DNA from: Neorhizobium sp. SHOUNA12A
Lineage (GTDB): Bacteria; Pseudomonadota; Alphaproteobacteria; Rhizobiales; Rhizobiaceae
NCBI RefSeq assembly: GCF_023006505.1
Contig: NZ_JALBGV010000019.1
Span: 20,605-84,604 of the forward strand
DNA: 64,000 nt
Reading direction: 5' to 3'
The notes under the pieces were generated by a model. The model searched no databases, was not told the origin of the DNA, and was given only the letters and a program-made list of their open reading frames with translations. This document shows, in pieces, positions 26,915-36,206 of the stretch. The position numbers and the translations under genes were made by a program. Each line of letters starts with the position of its first letter. The stretch's first letter is position 1.

Positions 26915-28435
26915 TCAGAAGAACCCAAGTTTGTTTGGGTTGTAGCTGACCAGCATGTTCTTGGTCTGCTGATAGTGGTCGAGCATCATCTTGTGCGTCT
27001 CGCGCCCAAAGCCCGACTGCTTGTATCCACCGAACGCGGCGTGGGCCGGGTAGGCGTGATAATTGTTGATCCAGACGCGGCCGGCCTGGATTGAGCGACC
27101 GAAGCGGTAGCAGCGGTTGGCGTCACGGCTCCACACGCCGGCCCCAAGGCCGTATATGGTGTCATTAGCGATTTGCAGCGCCTCCGCCTCATTCTTGAAC
27201 GTCGTGACAGAAACCACTGGACCGAAGATCTCTTCCTGGAAGACCCGCATCTTGTTGTGGCCCTTCAGGATCGTTGGTTGAACGTAAAAGCCGCTGGAAA
27301 GGTCCCCGTCAAGGCGCGCGGCATCCCCTCCGATCAGTACTTCTGCCCCTTCTTCCACGCCGATCGTCAGATAGGACAGGATCTTGTTCTGCTGTTCCTG
27401 GCTCGCCTGTGCTCCCACCATCGTCTGCATGTCGCGAGGGTCACCTTGTTTGATCGCGCGCACCCGCTCGATGCAGCGTGCGATGAACGCCTCGTAGATG
27501 TCTTCCTGGATAAGCGCACGACTGGGGCAAGTGCAGACTTCGCCCTGGTTGAAGGCAAATAGGACGAACCCTTCGACGGCCTTGTCAAGGAACGCGTCAT
27601 CCTCTGCCATCACATCGGAGAAGAAGATGTTCGGGGACTTGCCGCCCAATTCCAGGGTTACCGGGATCAGGTTTTCGGTTGCCGCCTGCATGATGATGCG
27701 CCCGGTCTCGGTGGAGCCGGTGAAGGCGATCTTTGCAATGCGGGGGGATCTGGCCAGCGGGCCTCCCACCTCGGGTCCCATCCCGTTGACGATGTTCAGG
27801 ACGCCGTCCGGCAGGAGGTCGGCGATCAGTTCCATCAGCACCATGATGGCCGCTGGTGTCTGTTCGGCAGGCTTCAGTACAACGCAGTTGCCGGCGGCAA
27901 GTGCGGGGGCCAGCTTCCAGGCGGCCATCAGGATTGAAAAGTTCCACGGGATGATCTGCCCGACGACGCCCAGCGGCTCGTGATAGTGATAGGCGACCGT
28001 GTCGGCGTCGATTTCGGACATGGTGCCTTCCTGGGCACGCAACACAGAAGCGAAATAGCGGAAGTGGTCGACTGAAAGCGGGATATCTGCCGCGGTGGTT
28101 TCGCGGATCGGCTTGCCGTTGTCCCACGTCTCAGCCTGCGCCAGAAGCTGGAGATTGTCTTCCAACCGGTCGGCGATCTTCAAGAGGATGTTGGCGCGTT
28201 CGCCTGCTGAGGTCCGGCCCCAGGCCTCCTTGGCATCGTGGGCCGCATCCAGCGCCAGCTCAACGTCGGCCCCGTCCGATCGAGCAACTTCGCAGACCTT
28301 TGCGCCGGTGATCGGGGTGATGTTGTCGAAATATCGGCCGTGGACTGGGGGAACGAACTTGCCGCCGATGAAATTGTCATAGCGGTCCTTGAAGGGCGAG
28401 ACATAGATGCTCGCCGGCTTGGTCATGATGTTCAT
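26915..28435 (-). CDS. NAD-dependent aldehyde dehydrogenase, AcoD/ExaC-like
   Basis: 506 residues from the ATG at 28435 (GGAGGAG upstream; an ATG 11 codons earlier lacks one). Catalytic Cys301 in [11 protein letters not shown] and general base Glu262 in LELGGKSPN; the NAD site shows IIPWNFSI and FTGSTETGR. The C-terminal [21 protein letters not shown] is typical of acetaldehyde dehydrogenases linked to ethanol or acetoin use. It is downstream of, and presumably controlled by, the GAF-Fis regulator at 28565. Confidence 0.93.
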   Translation of the reverse strand: MNIMTKPASIYVSPFKDRYDNFIGGKFVPPVHGRYFDNITPITGAKVCEVARSDGADVELALDAAHDAKEAWGRTSAGERANILLKIADRLEDNLQLLAQAETWDNGKPIRETTAADIPLSVDHFRYFASVLRAQEGTMSEIDADTVAYHYHEPLGVVGQIIPWNFSILMAAWKLAPALAAGNCVVLKPAEQTPAAIMVLMELIADLLPDGVLNIVNGMGPEVGGPLARSPRIAKIAFTGSTETGRIIMQAATENLIPVTLELGGKSPNIFFSDVMAEDDAFLDKAVEGFVLFAFNQGEVCTCPSRALIQEDIYEAFIARCIERVRAIKQGDPRDMQTMVGAQASQEQQNKILSYLTIGVEEGAEVLIGGDAARLDGDLSSGFYVQPTILKGHNKMRVFQEEIFGPVVSVTTFKNEAEALQIANDTIYGLGAGVWSRDANRCYRFGRSIQAGRVWINNYHAYPAHAAFGGYKQSGFGRETHKMMLDHYQQTKNMLVSYNPNKLGFF

Positions 28436-28450
28436 GGAAATACTCCTCCG

Positions 28451-28477
28451 TGTGATCGGATCCTCCACCCGATCACA
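28451..28477. promoter_or_regulatory. 9-bp-arm inverted repeat before the aldehyde dehydrogenase gene
   Basis: TGTGATCGG (28451-28459) and CCGATCACA (28469-28477) are exact reverse complements with a 9-bp spacer, immediately upstream of the ribosome site. In mRNA it would fold just ahead of the GGAGGAG, so it could be an operator or a leader hairpin affecting translation. Confidence 0.5.
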
Positions 28478-28536
28478 TCTAGATGCGCCAGAAAGGTCGG
28501 CTGGTCAGCCTGGGGGAGAGGGTCAGGGGTCCAAAA

Positions 28537-28554
28537 CGTCCCAAATCTGAGACA
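28537..28554. promoter_or_regulatory. Imperfect inverted repeat, candidate activator site
   Basis: On the reverse strand TGTCTCAGATTTGGGACG is a 7-4-7 inverted repeat with two mismatches, 102 bp upstream of the aldehyde dehydrogenase start. Its TGTC/GACA-like ends resemble upstream sites of AcoR-type regulators; that resemblance is from memory and is weak evidence. Confidence 0.35.
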
Positions 28555-28564
28555 GGTGGGCGCG

Positions 28565-29500
28565 CTATTCGCCGATATGCAGCCGTCTCATGCGCCGGTA
28601 AAGGGTCGCGCGGCCGATCCCCAACCGCCGAGCGGCCTCCGACACGTTGCCCTCGGCGCGAGCAAGGGCACGCATCACGGCGGCTCGTTCCGCAGCGTCG
28701 AACCCCAGGCACTCGTCTCCCCCGCCGAAGAGGTCCGACGCAGGGCGGGGTTTAAGCAAACCCGTGGGCTCCAATCTGAATACCCGACGTGCGCCCCGTG
28801 TTGCCCCGACGACAAGGTCGTCGGCATCCACAGCCAAAAGCACCGACATCTCGCTGTCGTCCGTATGTGCCACCACGATGCGGGAATTTGGAAATGTAGC
28901 GCGGAAGTAATCGGCCTCGATGGACCGCGCGGTCTGCGCCACCATCGCCGAAATGAGCCGATTGAATCCTTCCGTCTGGTCGACCCGGGCAGAAGACACA
29001 TCGAGCGCGGCGATGATGCCGCCATCGGCCCCGAAGACCGGAGCATCCATGCAACTCATCCCAGTGTTGCGGGCGAAGAAGTGTTCGTCGCGGTGGATAG
29101 TGACGCTTCTTTTCTCAGTCAGGCAGGTGCCTATTCCGTTGGTGCCTTCGCTGGCCTCGCTCCAGTCCGCGCCGGGCCACAGGCCCCATTCCCGGAAGAC
29201 TGTCAGATCGGAATCCTTGCAGCGCTGATCCAGGATCACACCGTCGCAATCGGTCAGAAGAACACCGCACCCTGAGGCACCCACCAGGCCAAAGAGATGG
29301 TCAAGCCTTGCTGTTGCAACCCTCATGAAGCGATCCAGGCAAGCTCGTCGGTGGTCGAGTTCCGCCTCCTCGACCCGATCGTTCGGTCGGCGCGCCGCCG
29401 GATCCAGCCGGTGATGTTCCATTGATCGTCGCCAGGAAGCAGCAAGCGGACTCCGCGCCGCGTCCGATGCGGACGCGATAACCTTTGCAACCCTGTTCAC
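28565..29500 (-). CDS. AcoR-like GAF-Fis regulator lacking the AAA+ domain
   Basis: 311 residues from a GTG at 29500. N-terminal region as in AcoR (SPLAASWRRSMEHHRLDP), a GAF-like sensor (about 75-190: GVLLTDCDGVILDQR, NGIGTCLTEKRSVTIHRDEHF in pieces) and a C-terminal Fis helix-turn-helix (GNVSEAARRLGIGRATLYRRM). The sigma-54-interacting AAA+ module with GAFTGA is absent, and nothing in the sequence shows it was lost recently. It probably regulates the adjacent aldehyde dehydrogenase with ordinary sigma factor. A ribosome site before the GTG is weak. Confidence 0.85.
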   Translation of the reverse strand: MNRVAKVIASASDAARSPLAASWRRSMEHHRLDPAARRPNDRVEEAELDHRRACLDRFMRVATARLDHLFGLVGASGCGVLLTDCDGVILDQRCKDSDLTVFREWGLWPGADWSEASEGTNGIGTCLTEKRSVTIHRDEHFFARNTGMSCMDAPVFGADGGIIAALDVSSARVDQTEGFNRLISAMVAQTARSIEADYFRATFPNSRIVVAHTDDSEMSVLLAVDADDLVVGATRGARRVFRLEPTGLLKPRPASDLFGGGDECLGFDAAERAAVMRALARAEGNVSEAARRLGIGRATLYRRMRRLHIGE

Positions 29501-29680
29501 GTGATCGGTTTCGCCGCGGATGATACGTCCTCCCTGGCGGTAAGCTTACCACCTCCTTGGGCTGCGGCAATATGAATCCCGCCGGCAGCCCCGTCTCAGG
29601 TTAAACGGGTAACCTGGCCTGGACGTTCCGGGCCAGAGAGCGCGAGTGTGCACCGCTGGGATGGCTGGTTAGGCGGCCAG

Positions 29681-29818
29681 GCGAAGGGCACTTTCCGCTT
29701 CCACGATGAATTCGGCCTGGCGGTCGACCTGATTGGAAACAAGAGGGTCGACCTGAAGCCGCTGCTCACCGGAACCTATCCCTTCGAAGACGCCGGCATG
29801 GCATTCGAGGCGGCCTCT
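29681..29818 (+). pseudogene. 3' fragment of a zinc alcohol dehydrogenase (idonate dehydrogenase-like)
   Basis: About 46 codons, KGTFRFHDEFGLAVDLIG followed by NKRVDLKPLLTGTYPFEDAGMAFEAAS, match the C-terminal part of medium-chain L-idonate/sorbitol-type dehydrogenases. The upstream catalytic domain is missing, and similarity ends abruptly where the antisense ATPase gene begins to make family sense. The overlap with the end of that gene marks a recombination junction near 29818. Confidence 0.7.
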
Positions 29819-30774
29819 GCATGGTGGCAGGCGGTCAGCAATCCCGGGGCAGCCGTCCTTGCCGTCAGTCCGGGCTCCTGTTCCGCGCAGATCGAAGTGG
29901 CCTTCCAGCAGCGCGTCCGAAATCGGCATCCGCTCGGGGGATTGGCAGGGCTTGGAAGATCACCTTGCAGCACGATGCGCTTGCGATGCCCGCGAAGCCT
30001 TGGGTCCGGCGTCGGAACGGCCGACATCAGCGCCTGCGTATAGGGATGTGCCGGCGCGCTGAAGATCGATTGTTTCGGCCCGGTCTCGATGATCTTGCCG
30101 AGATACATGACCATCACACGGTCCGCGACGTGCCGCACGACGGCAAGGTCGTGCGCGACGAAAAGCATCGCCAGATTGCGCTCGCGCCTCAGCCTGGCGA
30201 GCAGATTGACGACCTGTGCCTGAACCGAGACGTCGAGGGCGGAGACCGGTTCGTCGCAGACGAGGAGCGTCGGGTTGAGTGTCAGGGCGCGCGCGATTCC
30301 AAGCCGCTGCCGCTGTCCGCCTGAAAATTCCGAAGGATAGCGGTCCGCATGTTCCGCACGCAGCCCCACGGATTCAAGCAACTTGACCGTTTCTTCCTGC
30401 CAGCGGGCTTTTGGTACGGCGCCCGGATGCAACGCCCACGGTTCGGAGATCAGCCGGTCGACCCGCATGCGCGGATTAAGTGACTGGTATGGGTCCTGGA
30501 ACACGACCTGCATCTTGCGGCGCAATTCATGCAGCTCCCTTCCGCTCGCTTTGGTGATTTCCACGCCATCGAGAACGGCGCTGCCGCTGGTCGCCGGCCC
30601 GAGCTTCAGGAGCGTCCTGACCAGGGAAGTCTTGCCGCAACCGCTTTCGCCGACAAGGCCGAGCGTCTCTCCGCGGGCGATCTCGAAGCTGACGTCATCG
30701 ACTGCGCGCACGGGCGTCGCGCCGCTGCCGAAGTGCCGGGAAAGGTTTTCGACTTTGAGAAGAGGCTGGTTCAT
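29776..30774 (-). CDS. ABC ATPase, DppF type
   Basis: 332 residues. Walker A GESGCGKTS, signature FSGGQRQRLGIARAL, Walker B LLVCDEPVSALD, then an oligo_HPY C-terminal extension with cysteines (SGCRFRTRCWKATSICAEQEP). The last 14 or so codons are antisense to the dehydrogenase fragment, so the native C-terminus may have been replaced. Coupled to the DppD-type gene by ATGA overlap. Confidence 0.9.
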   Translation of the reverse strand: MNQPLLKVENLSRHFGSGATPVRAVDDVSFEIARGETLGLVGESGCGKTSLVRTLLKLGPATSGSAVLDGVEITKASGRELHELRRKMQVVFQDPYQSLNPRMRVDRLISEPWALHPGAVPKARWQEETVKLLESVGLRAEHADRYPSEFSGGQRQRLGIARALTLNPTLLVCDEPVSALDVSVQAQVVNLLARLRRERNLAMLFVAHDLAVVRHVADRVMVMYLGKIIETGPKQSIFSAPAHPYTQALMSAVPTPDPRLRGHRKRIVLQGDLPSPANPPSGCRFRTRCWKATSICAEQEPGLTARTAAPGLLTACHHAEAASNAMPASSKG

Positions 30775-31742
30775 GCTGTCAACACCGGGAAATGGCAGGC
30801 GGCCTGCCGGCCGGGCCCCACGGTTTCAAGAGGAGGGATGACCTCGGCGCAGAGCCTTTCGGCGCGCGGACAGCGTGTCCTGAACGCACAGCCTGAAGGA
30901 AGGGCGACGGGATTGGGCGCCGAGCCGGGGATCGGCACCAGTTCGTCCTCATCGGTATCCACGCGCGGCTGCGAGGCGAGCAGGCCGACGCTGTAGGGAT
31001 GTCGTGCATCCTCGAAAAGTTCGAAGACATTTGCGGTCTCGACGATCCGGCCGGCATACATGACGGCCACGCGGTCCGCGAGTTCGGCTACCACACCCAG
31101 ATCGTGGGTGATGAAGATCATTCCGGCATCGCTGCGTTTACGGATTGTGGCCAGAAGATCAACCACCTGCGCCTGGATCGTGACGTCGAGCGCCGTCGTT
31201 GGCTCGTCGGCGATGATGACATCCGGTTCGAGTGCTACGGCCATGGCGATCATGATGCGCTGGCGCATGCCACCGGAAAATTCGTGCGGATATTGGCGCG
31301 CCCGACGTTCAGGATCGGGAATGCCGATTGCCGTCAGGAGGTCGATCACGGCCTTCTCGACGCCGCCTTCGGGATTGCGGCCGTGGATACGGTACATCTC
31401 CGCGATCTGCCAGCCGACGGGATAGACGGGATTGAGTGCCGCAAGCGCATCCTGAAAGATGAGGGCGATGCGGTTGCCGCACAGATCTCGCCGCTCGTTG
31501 CGCGAAAGCTTCAACAGTTCCGCCCCGTCGAAGCGGATCGACCCCCGGTCGATCGCGCCCGGAGGATTGGGAACGAGGTCCATGATGGCAGATGCCGTCA
31601 CAGACTTGCCGGAGCCGCTTTCGCCAAGAAGGGCCAGGACTTCACCGCGTTCCAGCGAGAAGGAGACGCCATTGAGTGCGAATATGCGGCCGGACGCCGT
31701 ATCAAAACTGACTTGCAGATCCTCGACTTCGAGAAGGGCCAT
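30771..31742 (-). CDS. ABC ATPase, DppD type
   Basis: 323 residues from the ATG at 31742 (TGATG overlap with the permease stop); frame upstream of it is antisense of the permease. Walker A GESGSGKSV, signature FSGGMRQRIMIAMAVALEP, Walker B VIIADEPTTALD, then oligo_HPY (SGCAFRTRCPRAERLCAE). Confidence 0.92.
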   Translation of the reverse strand: MALLEVEDLQVSFDTASGRIFALNGVSFSLERGEVLALLGESGSGKSVTASAIMDLVPNPPGAIDRGSIRFDGAELLKLSRNERRDLCGNRIALIFQDALAALNPVYPVGWQIAEMYRIHGRNPEGGVEKAVIDLLTAIGIPDPERRARQYPHEFSGGMRQRIMIAMAVALEPDVIIADEPTTALDVTIQAQVVDLLATIRKRSDAGMIFITHDLGVVAELADRVAVMYAGRIVETANVFELFEDARHPYSVGLLASQPRVDTDEDELVPIPGSAPNPVALPSGCAFRTRCPRAERLCAEVIPPLETVGPGRQAACHFPVLTA

Positions 31743-32659
31743 CAGCGCCTCCGGCTTACAAGGCGCCAGTGCTGCGACGGATCGTTGACGATCCGGAACC
31801 AGTTGGCGAGCAGGTTGAAGGACATGGTGGTGAGCATGACGGCGAGGCCGGGGAAAAAGCCGAGCCACCAGGCGGACGACAGATAGCCCTGGCCCTGGGC
31901 GACCATCAGGCCCCAACTCACTGAAGGCGGCTGGATGCCGAGGCCGAGATAGCTCAGGCCGGATTCGAACAACATAACCATGGCGAGATTGACCGAGGCG
32001 AGCGTCAGCATGGTGGGTGCGACGCTGGGGAGGATGTGGGTGCGCAGGATCCAGGTCGGTCCGCCACCGAAGACGCGCGCCGCATCGACGAAAAGTCGTT
32101 CGCGGACCTCTAGCGTTTCGGCTCTTGCGACGCGGATATAGGCCGGCATGCGGGTGATGGCGAGCACGATCACGAGGTTGCTGACGCTCGGACCGAACAG
32201 GTAGAGACCGAAGAGTGCCACCAGCAGGGTCGGGAAACCGAGGATGATATCGCAGATCCGCATGATGACGTTTCCGACGATGCCGCCGAAATACCCCGCG
32301 ATCACGCCCAGAAGCGTTCCGCCAATCAGGCTTGTCAGCACGGTCACCACGGCGATGCCGATGGTCGTCGAAGCCGCCTGGATGAGGCGGACGAGGAGCG
32401 GCCGTCCGAGTGCGTCGGCACCCAGCCACAAGGTCCAGGACTGGCCGAAGTCGAACGGCGGCAGGTTGCGAGCCTTCAGCGAAATGCGGTTGTCGCCCAG
32501 GAGCGACAGAGAATCGGTGAGGATGGCGAGCACGACGATCAGCAGCCAGATCGCCGCGGCGACGGCCATCGGGTCACCCGCGAGCGCACGCAGGAGCCAG
32601 AGGATGCGGCGGCTGCGGCGCTCGCGGGCCGGGAGGAATTCGGCAGACGTGTCTGTCAT
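31742..32659 (-). CDS. ABC importer permease, DppC type
   Basis: 305 residues. OppC_N helix (DPMAVAAAIWLLIVVLAILTD in part), LGADALGRPLLVRLIQAAST where most relatives have GTDxxGRD, and the EAA loop LFVDAARVFGGGPTWILRTHIL in part. Ala for Thr and Pro for Asp in that motif are slight departures. Overlaps the partner permease by 4 bp. Confidence 0.9.
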   Translation of the reverse strand: MTDTSAEFLPARERRSRRILWLLRALAGDPMAVAAAIWLLIVVLAILTDSLSLLGDNRISLKARNLPPFDFGQSWTLWLGADALGRPLLVRLIQAASTTIGIAVVTVLTSLIGGTLLGVIAGYFGGIVGNVIMRICDIILGFPTLLVALFGLYLFGPSVSNLVIVLAITRMPAYIRVARAETLEVRERLFVDAARVFGGGPTWILRTHILPSVAPTMLTLASVNLAMVMLFESGLSYLGLGIQPPSVSWGLMVAQGQGYLSSAWWLGFFPGLAVMLTTMSFNLLANWFRIVNDPSQHWRLVSRRR

Positions 32660-33576
32660 TCGACCCTCACGCGCGGATCGATCGAGGCATAAAGCATGTC
32701 GACCAGGATATTGATGACGAAGATCACGACCGCGACGGCAAAGATCGATGCCTGGACGATCGCGAAGTCGCGTTTCAGAATGCCGTCGATCAGGAGTTTG
32801 CCGATGCCGGGAAACCCGAAGACCACCTCGACGACGCCGCCGCCGCCGGCGAACTGGGCGGCAAGGTCGCCGGTCACCGTGACCGCCGGCAGGAGAGCAT
32901 TGCGGAGCGCGTGCACGAAGGTGACCCGTCCGTCACGCGCGCCCTTGGCCCGCGCCGTCCGGACGAATGTCGCATTCAGCGCTTCAATCATCGAGCCGCG
33001 GACGATCTGCACCAGAGTTCCGAAAGGTCGGGCAAACAGACACGCGACGGGCAGCACCCAGTAAATCGGGCCGCCGAAGCCTGACGTCGGCAGAATGCGG
33101 AAGGTAACCGCAAAAAGAAGCACGCCCATCAGGCCGAGCCAGAAATCCGGCACGCTTGCGGCTGCCTGCGACAGGACATTGACGCCCCGGTCGATCCAGC
33201 CACCGGCATTCACGGCAGCAATGGATCCCATGACGATCGCGGCGGTGAAGGCCAGAGCCAAGGCGATGGCGCCAAGTGCCAGCGTGTTCGGCAGCGCCTC
33301 CAGCACCACGTCCATGGCCGGGCGATTGTGCCAGAGGGACATTCCGAAATCGAGGCTGAGGATATCCCAAGCCCAATCGAAGAACTGGGCCAGGAGCGAG
33401 CGATCGAGCCCAAGACGGATGCGCATGGCTTCGCGCGCCGCATCCGAAGCGTCGACGGGCAGGTAGAGATTGACGGGATCGCCCGTCAACCGCACCAGGA
33501 AGAAGGCGGATGTCATCAGCGCCGCGAGCGCGAGCGCCGCGAAGGCCGCACGTTTCAGGAAATAGGTGAAGGACAT
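32656..33576 (-). CDS. ABC importer permease, DppB type
   Basis: 306 residues, six membrane helices; DFGMSLWHNRPAMDVVLEALP and the EAA loop VRTARAKGARDGRVTFVHALRN in part are DppB markers. First permease after the binding-protein gene, 41 bp downstream. Confidence 0.9.
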   Translation of the reverse strand: MSFTYFLKRAAFAALALAALMTSAFFLVRLTGDPVNLYLPVDASDAAREAMRIRLGLDRSLLAQFFDWAWDILSLDFGMSLWHNRPAMDVVLEALPNTLALGAIALALAFTAAIVMGSIAAVNAGGWIDRGVNVLSQAAASVPDFWLGLMGVLLFAVTFRILPTSGFGGPIYWVLPVACLFARPFGTLVQIVRGSMIEALNATFVRTARAKGARDGRVTFVHALRNALLPAVTVTGDLAAQFAGGGGVVEVVFGFPGIGKLLIDGILKRDFAIVQASIFAVAVVIFVINILVDMLYASIDPRVRVE

Positions 33577-33617
33577 CCGCTCTCCTCAAGCGACATACAA
33601 GCCGTCGGCCGGGCAGA

Positions 33618-35138
33618 TCAGCGGTAGCTGATCGACTTCAGCTTGATCTCGTTGCCGGCCTGCACATCAGGCGTATAGTTCACGTTCTTGGCGACACGGG
33701 CGATCGTGACCATGTGAAAGAGCGGTGCGATGTTGACCGTATCGACGGCGATGTACTTGAAGGCTTGCTGGAACAGCTTCTTGCGCTCCTCACCGGTCGC
33801 CTTCGAAGCATCGGCGATCAGCTTGTCGAGACCGGCGTCCGTGATGGTCGACTGGTTGCCATCCGTGGTAAAGCGGTTCGGCAGCGTGAACACGGCATCG
33901 CCCTCGGCATTGTCGATCTGCGTCTGCAGGATCGAGGGCGGGCGATCCTTGTTCCACGGCTTCAGCAGCCGCTTTAGCCACGGGCTTGTCTCGAGCATTT
34001 CAAGCCGAGCGTTGAAACCGGCATCCGCCAACATGGCTTGAATAGCCTCCAGGCTTTCGGACGAGTTCGGATAGATGCCGATACGGCCGTAGATGACGAT
34101 CTCCTTGTCGACCGGCACGCCATCCGCCTTGGCGGCCGCAAGCAAGGACTTCGCCTTTTCCGGATCGTAGTTCCAAACGGGAATGTCAGGATTGAAGCCG
34201 AAGACCGATGGTGGCACGACCTGCATCGCCTTTTGAGCGTCCTTGTGGAAGATCGTTCCGATGAGGCCATCCCTGTCGATCGCAAGGTTGAGTGCTTCGC
34301 GAACGCGCTTGTCGTTGAGGGGCGCGATCTGCGCGTCGATCCTCAACAGCGAGGTTTCGGCGTTTGGGAAGGCGTGATCCTGTCCGGTGGTGCCGTCCTG
34401 GGGTGCGATTTCATAGGCGATCTGCGCTTCGCCGGTGTCGACCATCGCCGCCCGCACCGCGGACTCGGAGCGCCAGATGATCGTCGCTTTGGGAATTGCA
34501 GGCTTGTCGCCCCAATAGCCTTCATAGGCCACGAGACCGACGGACTGGCCGGGCGTCCACGCGACCAGCTTGTAAGGTCCGGTTCCAGCTGGGTTGCGCG
34601 TCTTGGCGTCGCTCGGGGTTGCCGGCGAACCGATGTCCAGGGCGGACAGCTTGTTCGGGAGGATTGGCTCGACAATGTCCGTCTTTATGAGGATGGTCGT
34701 TGGGTTCACGGCTTCTGCATTGAGTTTGATGCCCTTTAGCGTGGCTTGTCCCACTTCGCAGGCGAGCGCCGGATCCTGAGCCCGCTTCAGAGCCGCGATA
34801 ACCGCATTGGCATCGAACGCCTTGCCGTCGTGGAAGGTCACGCCTTGGCGCAGCTTGAACTCCCAGGTCAGGCTATCGACCTGCCGCCAGCTGGTGGCGA
34901 GGCTCGGGACGACAGAACCATCCTTGGGGCTGAGATTGACGAGCGCTTCGGTGATGTTGTTGTGCAGAATGCGTGAATTGCCCGAGAGGTCCGTATCGCA
35001 GGGATCGAGCGATTTCGGCTCGTCCGTCACCACGACCGTCAGTTTGTCCGGGGCCGCGCGAGCGGGAATTGCGACGCTTGCCGCCAACGACATTGCAAGC
35101 CCCATGCTCAACGCATGGATACCCATGATCTTCTTCAT
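33618..35138 (-). CDS. ABC periplasmic binding protein, family 5
   Basis: 506 residues from the ATG at 35138, 7 bp after GGAGG. Signal peptide MKKIMGIHALSMGLAMSLAA; core LTVVVTDEPKSLDPCD, WEFKLRQGVTFHDGKAFDA, GTGPYKLVAWTPG. First gene of the leftward operon; expression is probably set by the divergent IclR regulator. Ligand unknown; the neighbouring RraA-family protein hints at a carboxylated or aldol-type metabolite. Confidence 0.92.
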   Translation of the reverse strand: MKKIMGIHALSMGLAMSLAASVAIPARAAPDKLTVVVTDEPKSLDPCDTDLSGNSRILHNNITEALVNLSPKDGSVVPSLATSWRQVDSLTWEFKLRQGVTFHDGKAFDANAVIAALKRAQDPALACEVGQATLKGIKLNAEAVNPTTILIKTDIVEPILPNKLSALDIGSPATPSDAKTRNPAGTGPYKLVAWTPGQSVGLVAYEGYWGDKPAIPKATIIWRSESAVRAAMVDTGEAQIAYEIAPQDGTTGQDHAFPNAETSLLRIDAQIAPLNDKRVREALNLAIDRDGLIGTIFHKDAQKAMQVVPPSVFGFNPDIPVWNYDPEKAKSLLAAAKADGVPVDKEIVIYGRIGIYPNSSESLEAIQAMLADAGFNARLEMLETSPWLKRLLKPWNKDRPPSILQTQIDNAEGDAVFTLPNRFTTDGNQSTITDAGLDKLIADASKATGEERKKLFQQAFKYIAVDTVNIAPLFHMVTIARVAKNVNYTPDVQAGNEIKLKSISYR

Positions 35139-35260
35139 AAAAGCCCTCCTCCAAATCCAATCGAACCGCATACGGCGCTTCGGTGATCTCTTCCTCAAAG
35201 TCATCCGGGTCCGCGGGGACAGCCGCGCTCAAATGGCTTTACTTCCTCCTGCAAGTGCGT

Positions 35261-35278
35261 AGTGTCAAATATGACACT
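35261..35278. promoter_or_regulatory. 18-bp palindrome, probable IclR operator
   Basis: AGTGTCA (35261-35267) and TGACACT (35272-35278) are exact reverse complements around AATA. It lies 122 bp before the binding-protein start on one side and 70 bp before the IclR gene on the other, the ideal place for shared control. Size and symmetry fit IclR-family sites. Confidence 0.7.
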
Positions 35279-35348
35279 TGCGACCCCAACATGCTCGTTC
35301 GATCTCAAGAAGTCAAGGCAAGCAATCCGCATATGGAATTTGAAGTTC

Positions 35349-36134
35349 ATGATTGAACCAAAGCATGGGTCTCCGGTGGTGGAAAAGACGGCGCATCTAC
35401 TGGAGGCGGTCGCCGATGCGAGGACCGGGATTTCGCTCGGCGCATTGGTCGATCAGCTCGGAGTGCCTCGTTCGACCGTATACCGCATCCTCAATTCACT
35501 GACCGCACATGGGCTTGTGGCTCGGGTGAATGGCGGAGCTTCCTACGAGCTGGGGCCGAAATTCGTGCAGCTCGCGCGGCGTATTTCGCCCGGCGCGGAT
35601 AGGGTGACGCTGATCGAGGCGGCGAGGCCGATCCTGGCGGCCGCGGCCGACGGGATCTACGAATCCTTCAGGCTGGCGGCACCCGAAGGTAATGAAATGA
35701 TGACGATATTTGCGGCTTCCAGCCCTGGCGACTACGCCCTGTTCATCAAGGTCGGCGGGCGTTCGCGCAAGCATGTCGGTGCAGCCGGCAAGCTTGCTCT
35801 GGCCTATTCCGACTACAACGAGATCGAGGTCTACTGCGCCGGCGGGCTGGAGGCCCGGACGCCGTATACGATCACCGATCCTGAGACGTTGAAGGAAGCG
35901 CTCGCTGAAATTCGCCGCAGCGGAAGTGCGGAAGACAATCAGGAATCCAATCTAGGCCTGCGAGCTTTCGCCGCTCCCATATTCGATTCAGCAAGTCGCT
36001 TGGTCGCCACCGTCAGCGTGCCGTTCATCGGCGAGGCGACGCCGGAGCGCGCTCGATCAATCAAGCGCGAGGTCCTCGACGCCGCTGCCATGGTGATGAA
36101 GGCTATCAACGGCATTCATCCAATGTCCAAATAA
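35349..36134 (+). CDS. IclR-family transcriptional regulator
   Basis: 261 residues from the ATG at 35349. A longer frame from GTG 35262 would start inside the palindrome and adds sequence unlike the family, so it is not used; the ribosome site is weak either way. N-terminal helix-turn-helix (VVEKTAHLLEAVADA, then LGVPRSTVYRILNSLTAHGLV) and C-terminal ligand domain (AAGKLALAYSD, LRAFAAPIFD). Divergent from the ABC operon at 35138-29776 and followed by the RraA-family gene. Confidence 0.92.
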   Translation: MIEPKHGSPVVEKTAHLLEAVADARTGISLGALVDQLGVPRSTVYRILNSLTAHGLVARVNGGASYELGPKFVQLARRISPGADRVTLIEAARPILAAAADGIYESFRLAAPEGNEMMTIFAASSPGDYALFIKVGGRSRKHVGAAGKLALAYSDYNEIEVYCAGGLEARTPYTITDPETLKEALAEIRRSGSAEDNQESNLGLRAFAAPIFDSASRLVATVSVPFIGEATPERARSIKREVLDAAAMVMKAINGIHPMSK

Positions 36135-36206
36135 GAGACTAAAAATTCTTTATTGAACTATCGTGTCGTTATGCTAGACCTCGCAGCCCGACAAACGGAG
36201 GTTATC

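Noticed and set aside
28451..28477. CRP-type site TGTGA...TCACA before the aldehyde dehydrogenase gene
   Set aside because: The half-sites are 17 bp apart instead of 6, so CRP binding is not expected; kept as a palindrome only.
35262..35348. GTG-started N-terminal extension of the IclR protein
   Set aside because: It begins inside the palindromic operator and adds residues unlike the family.
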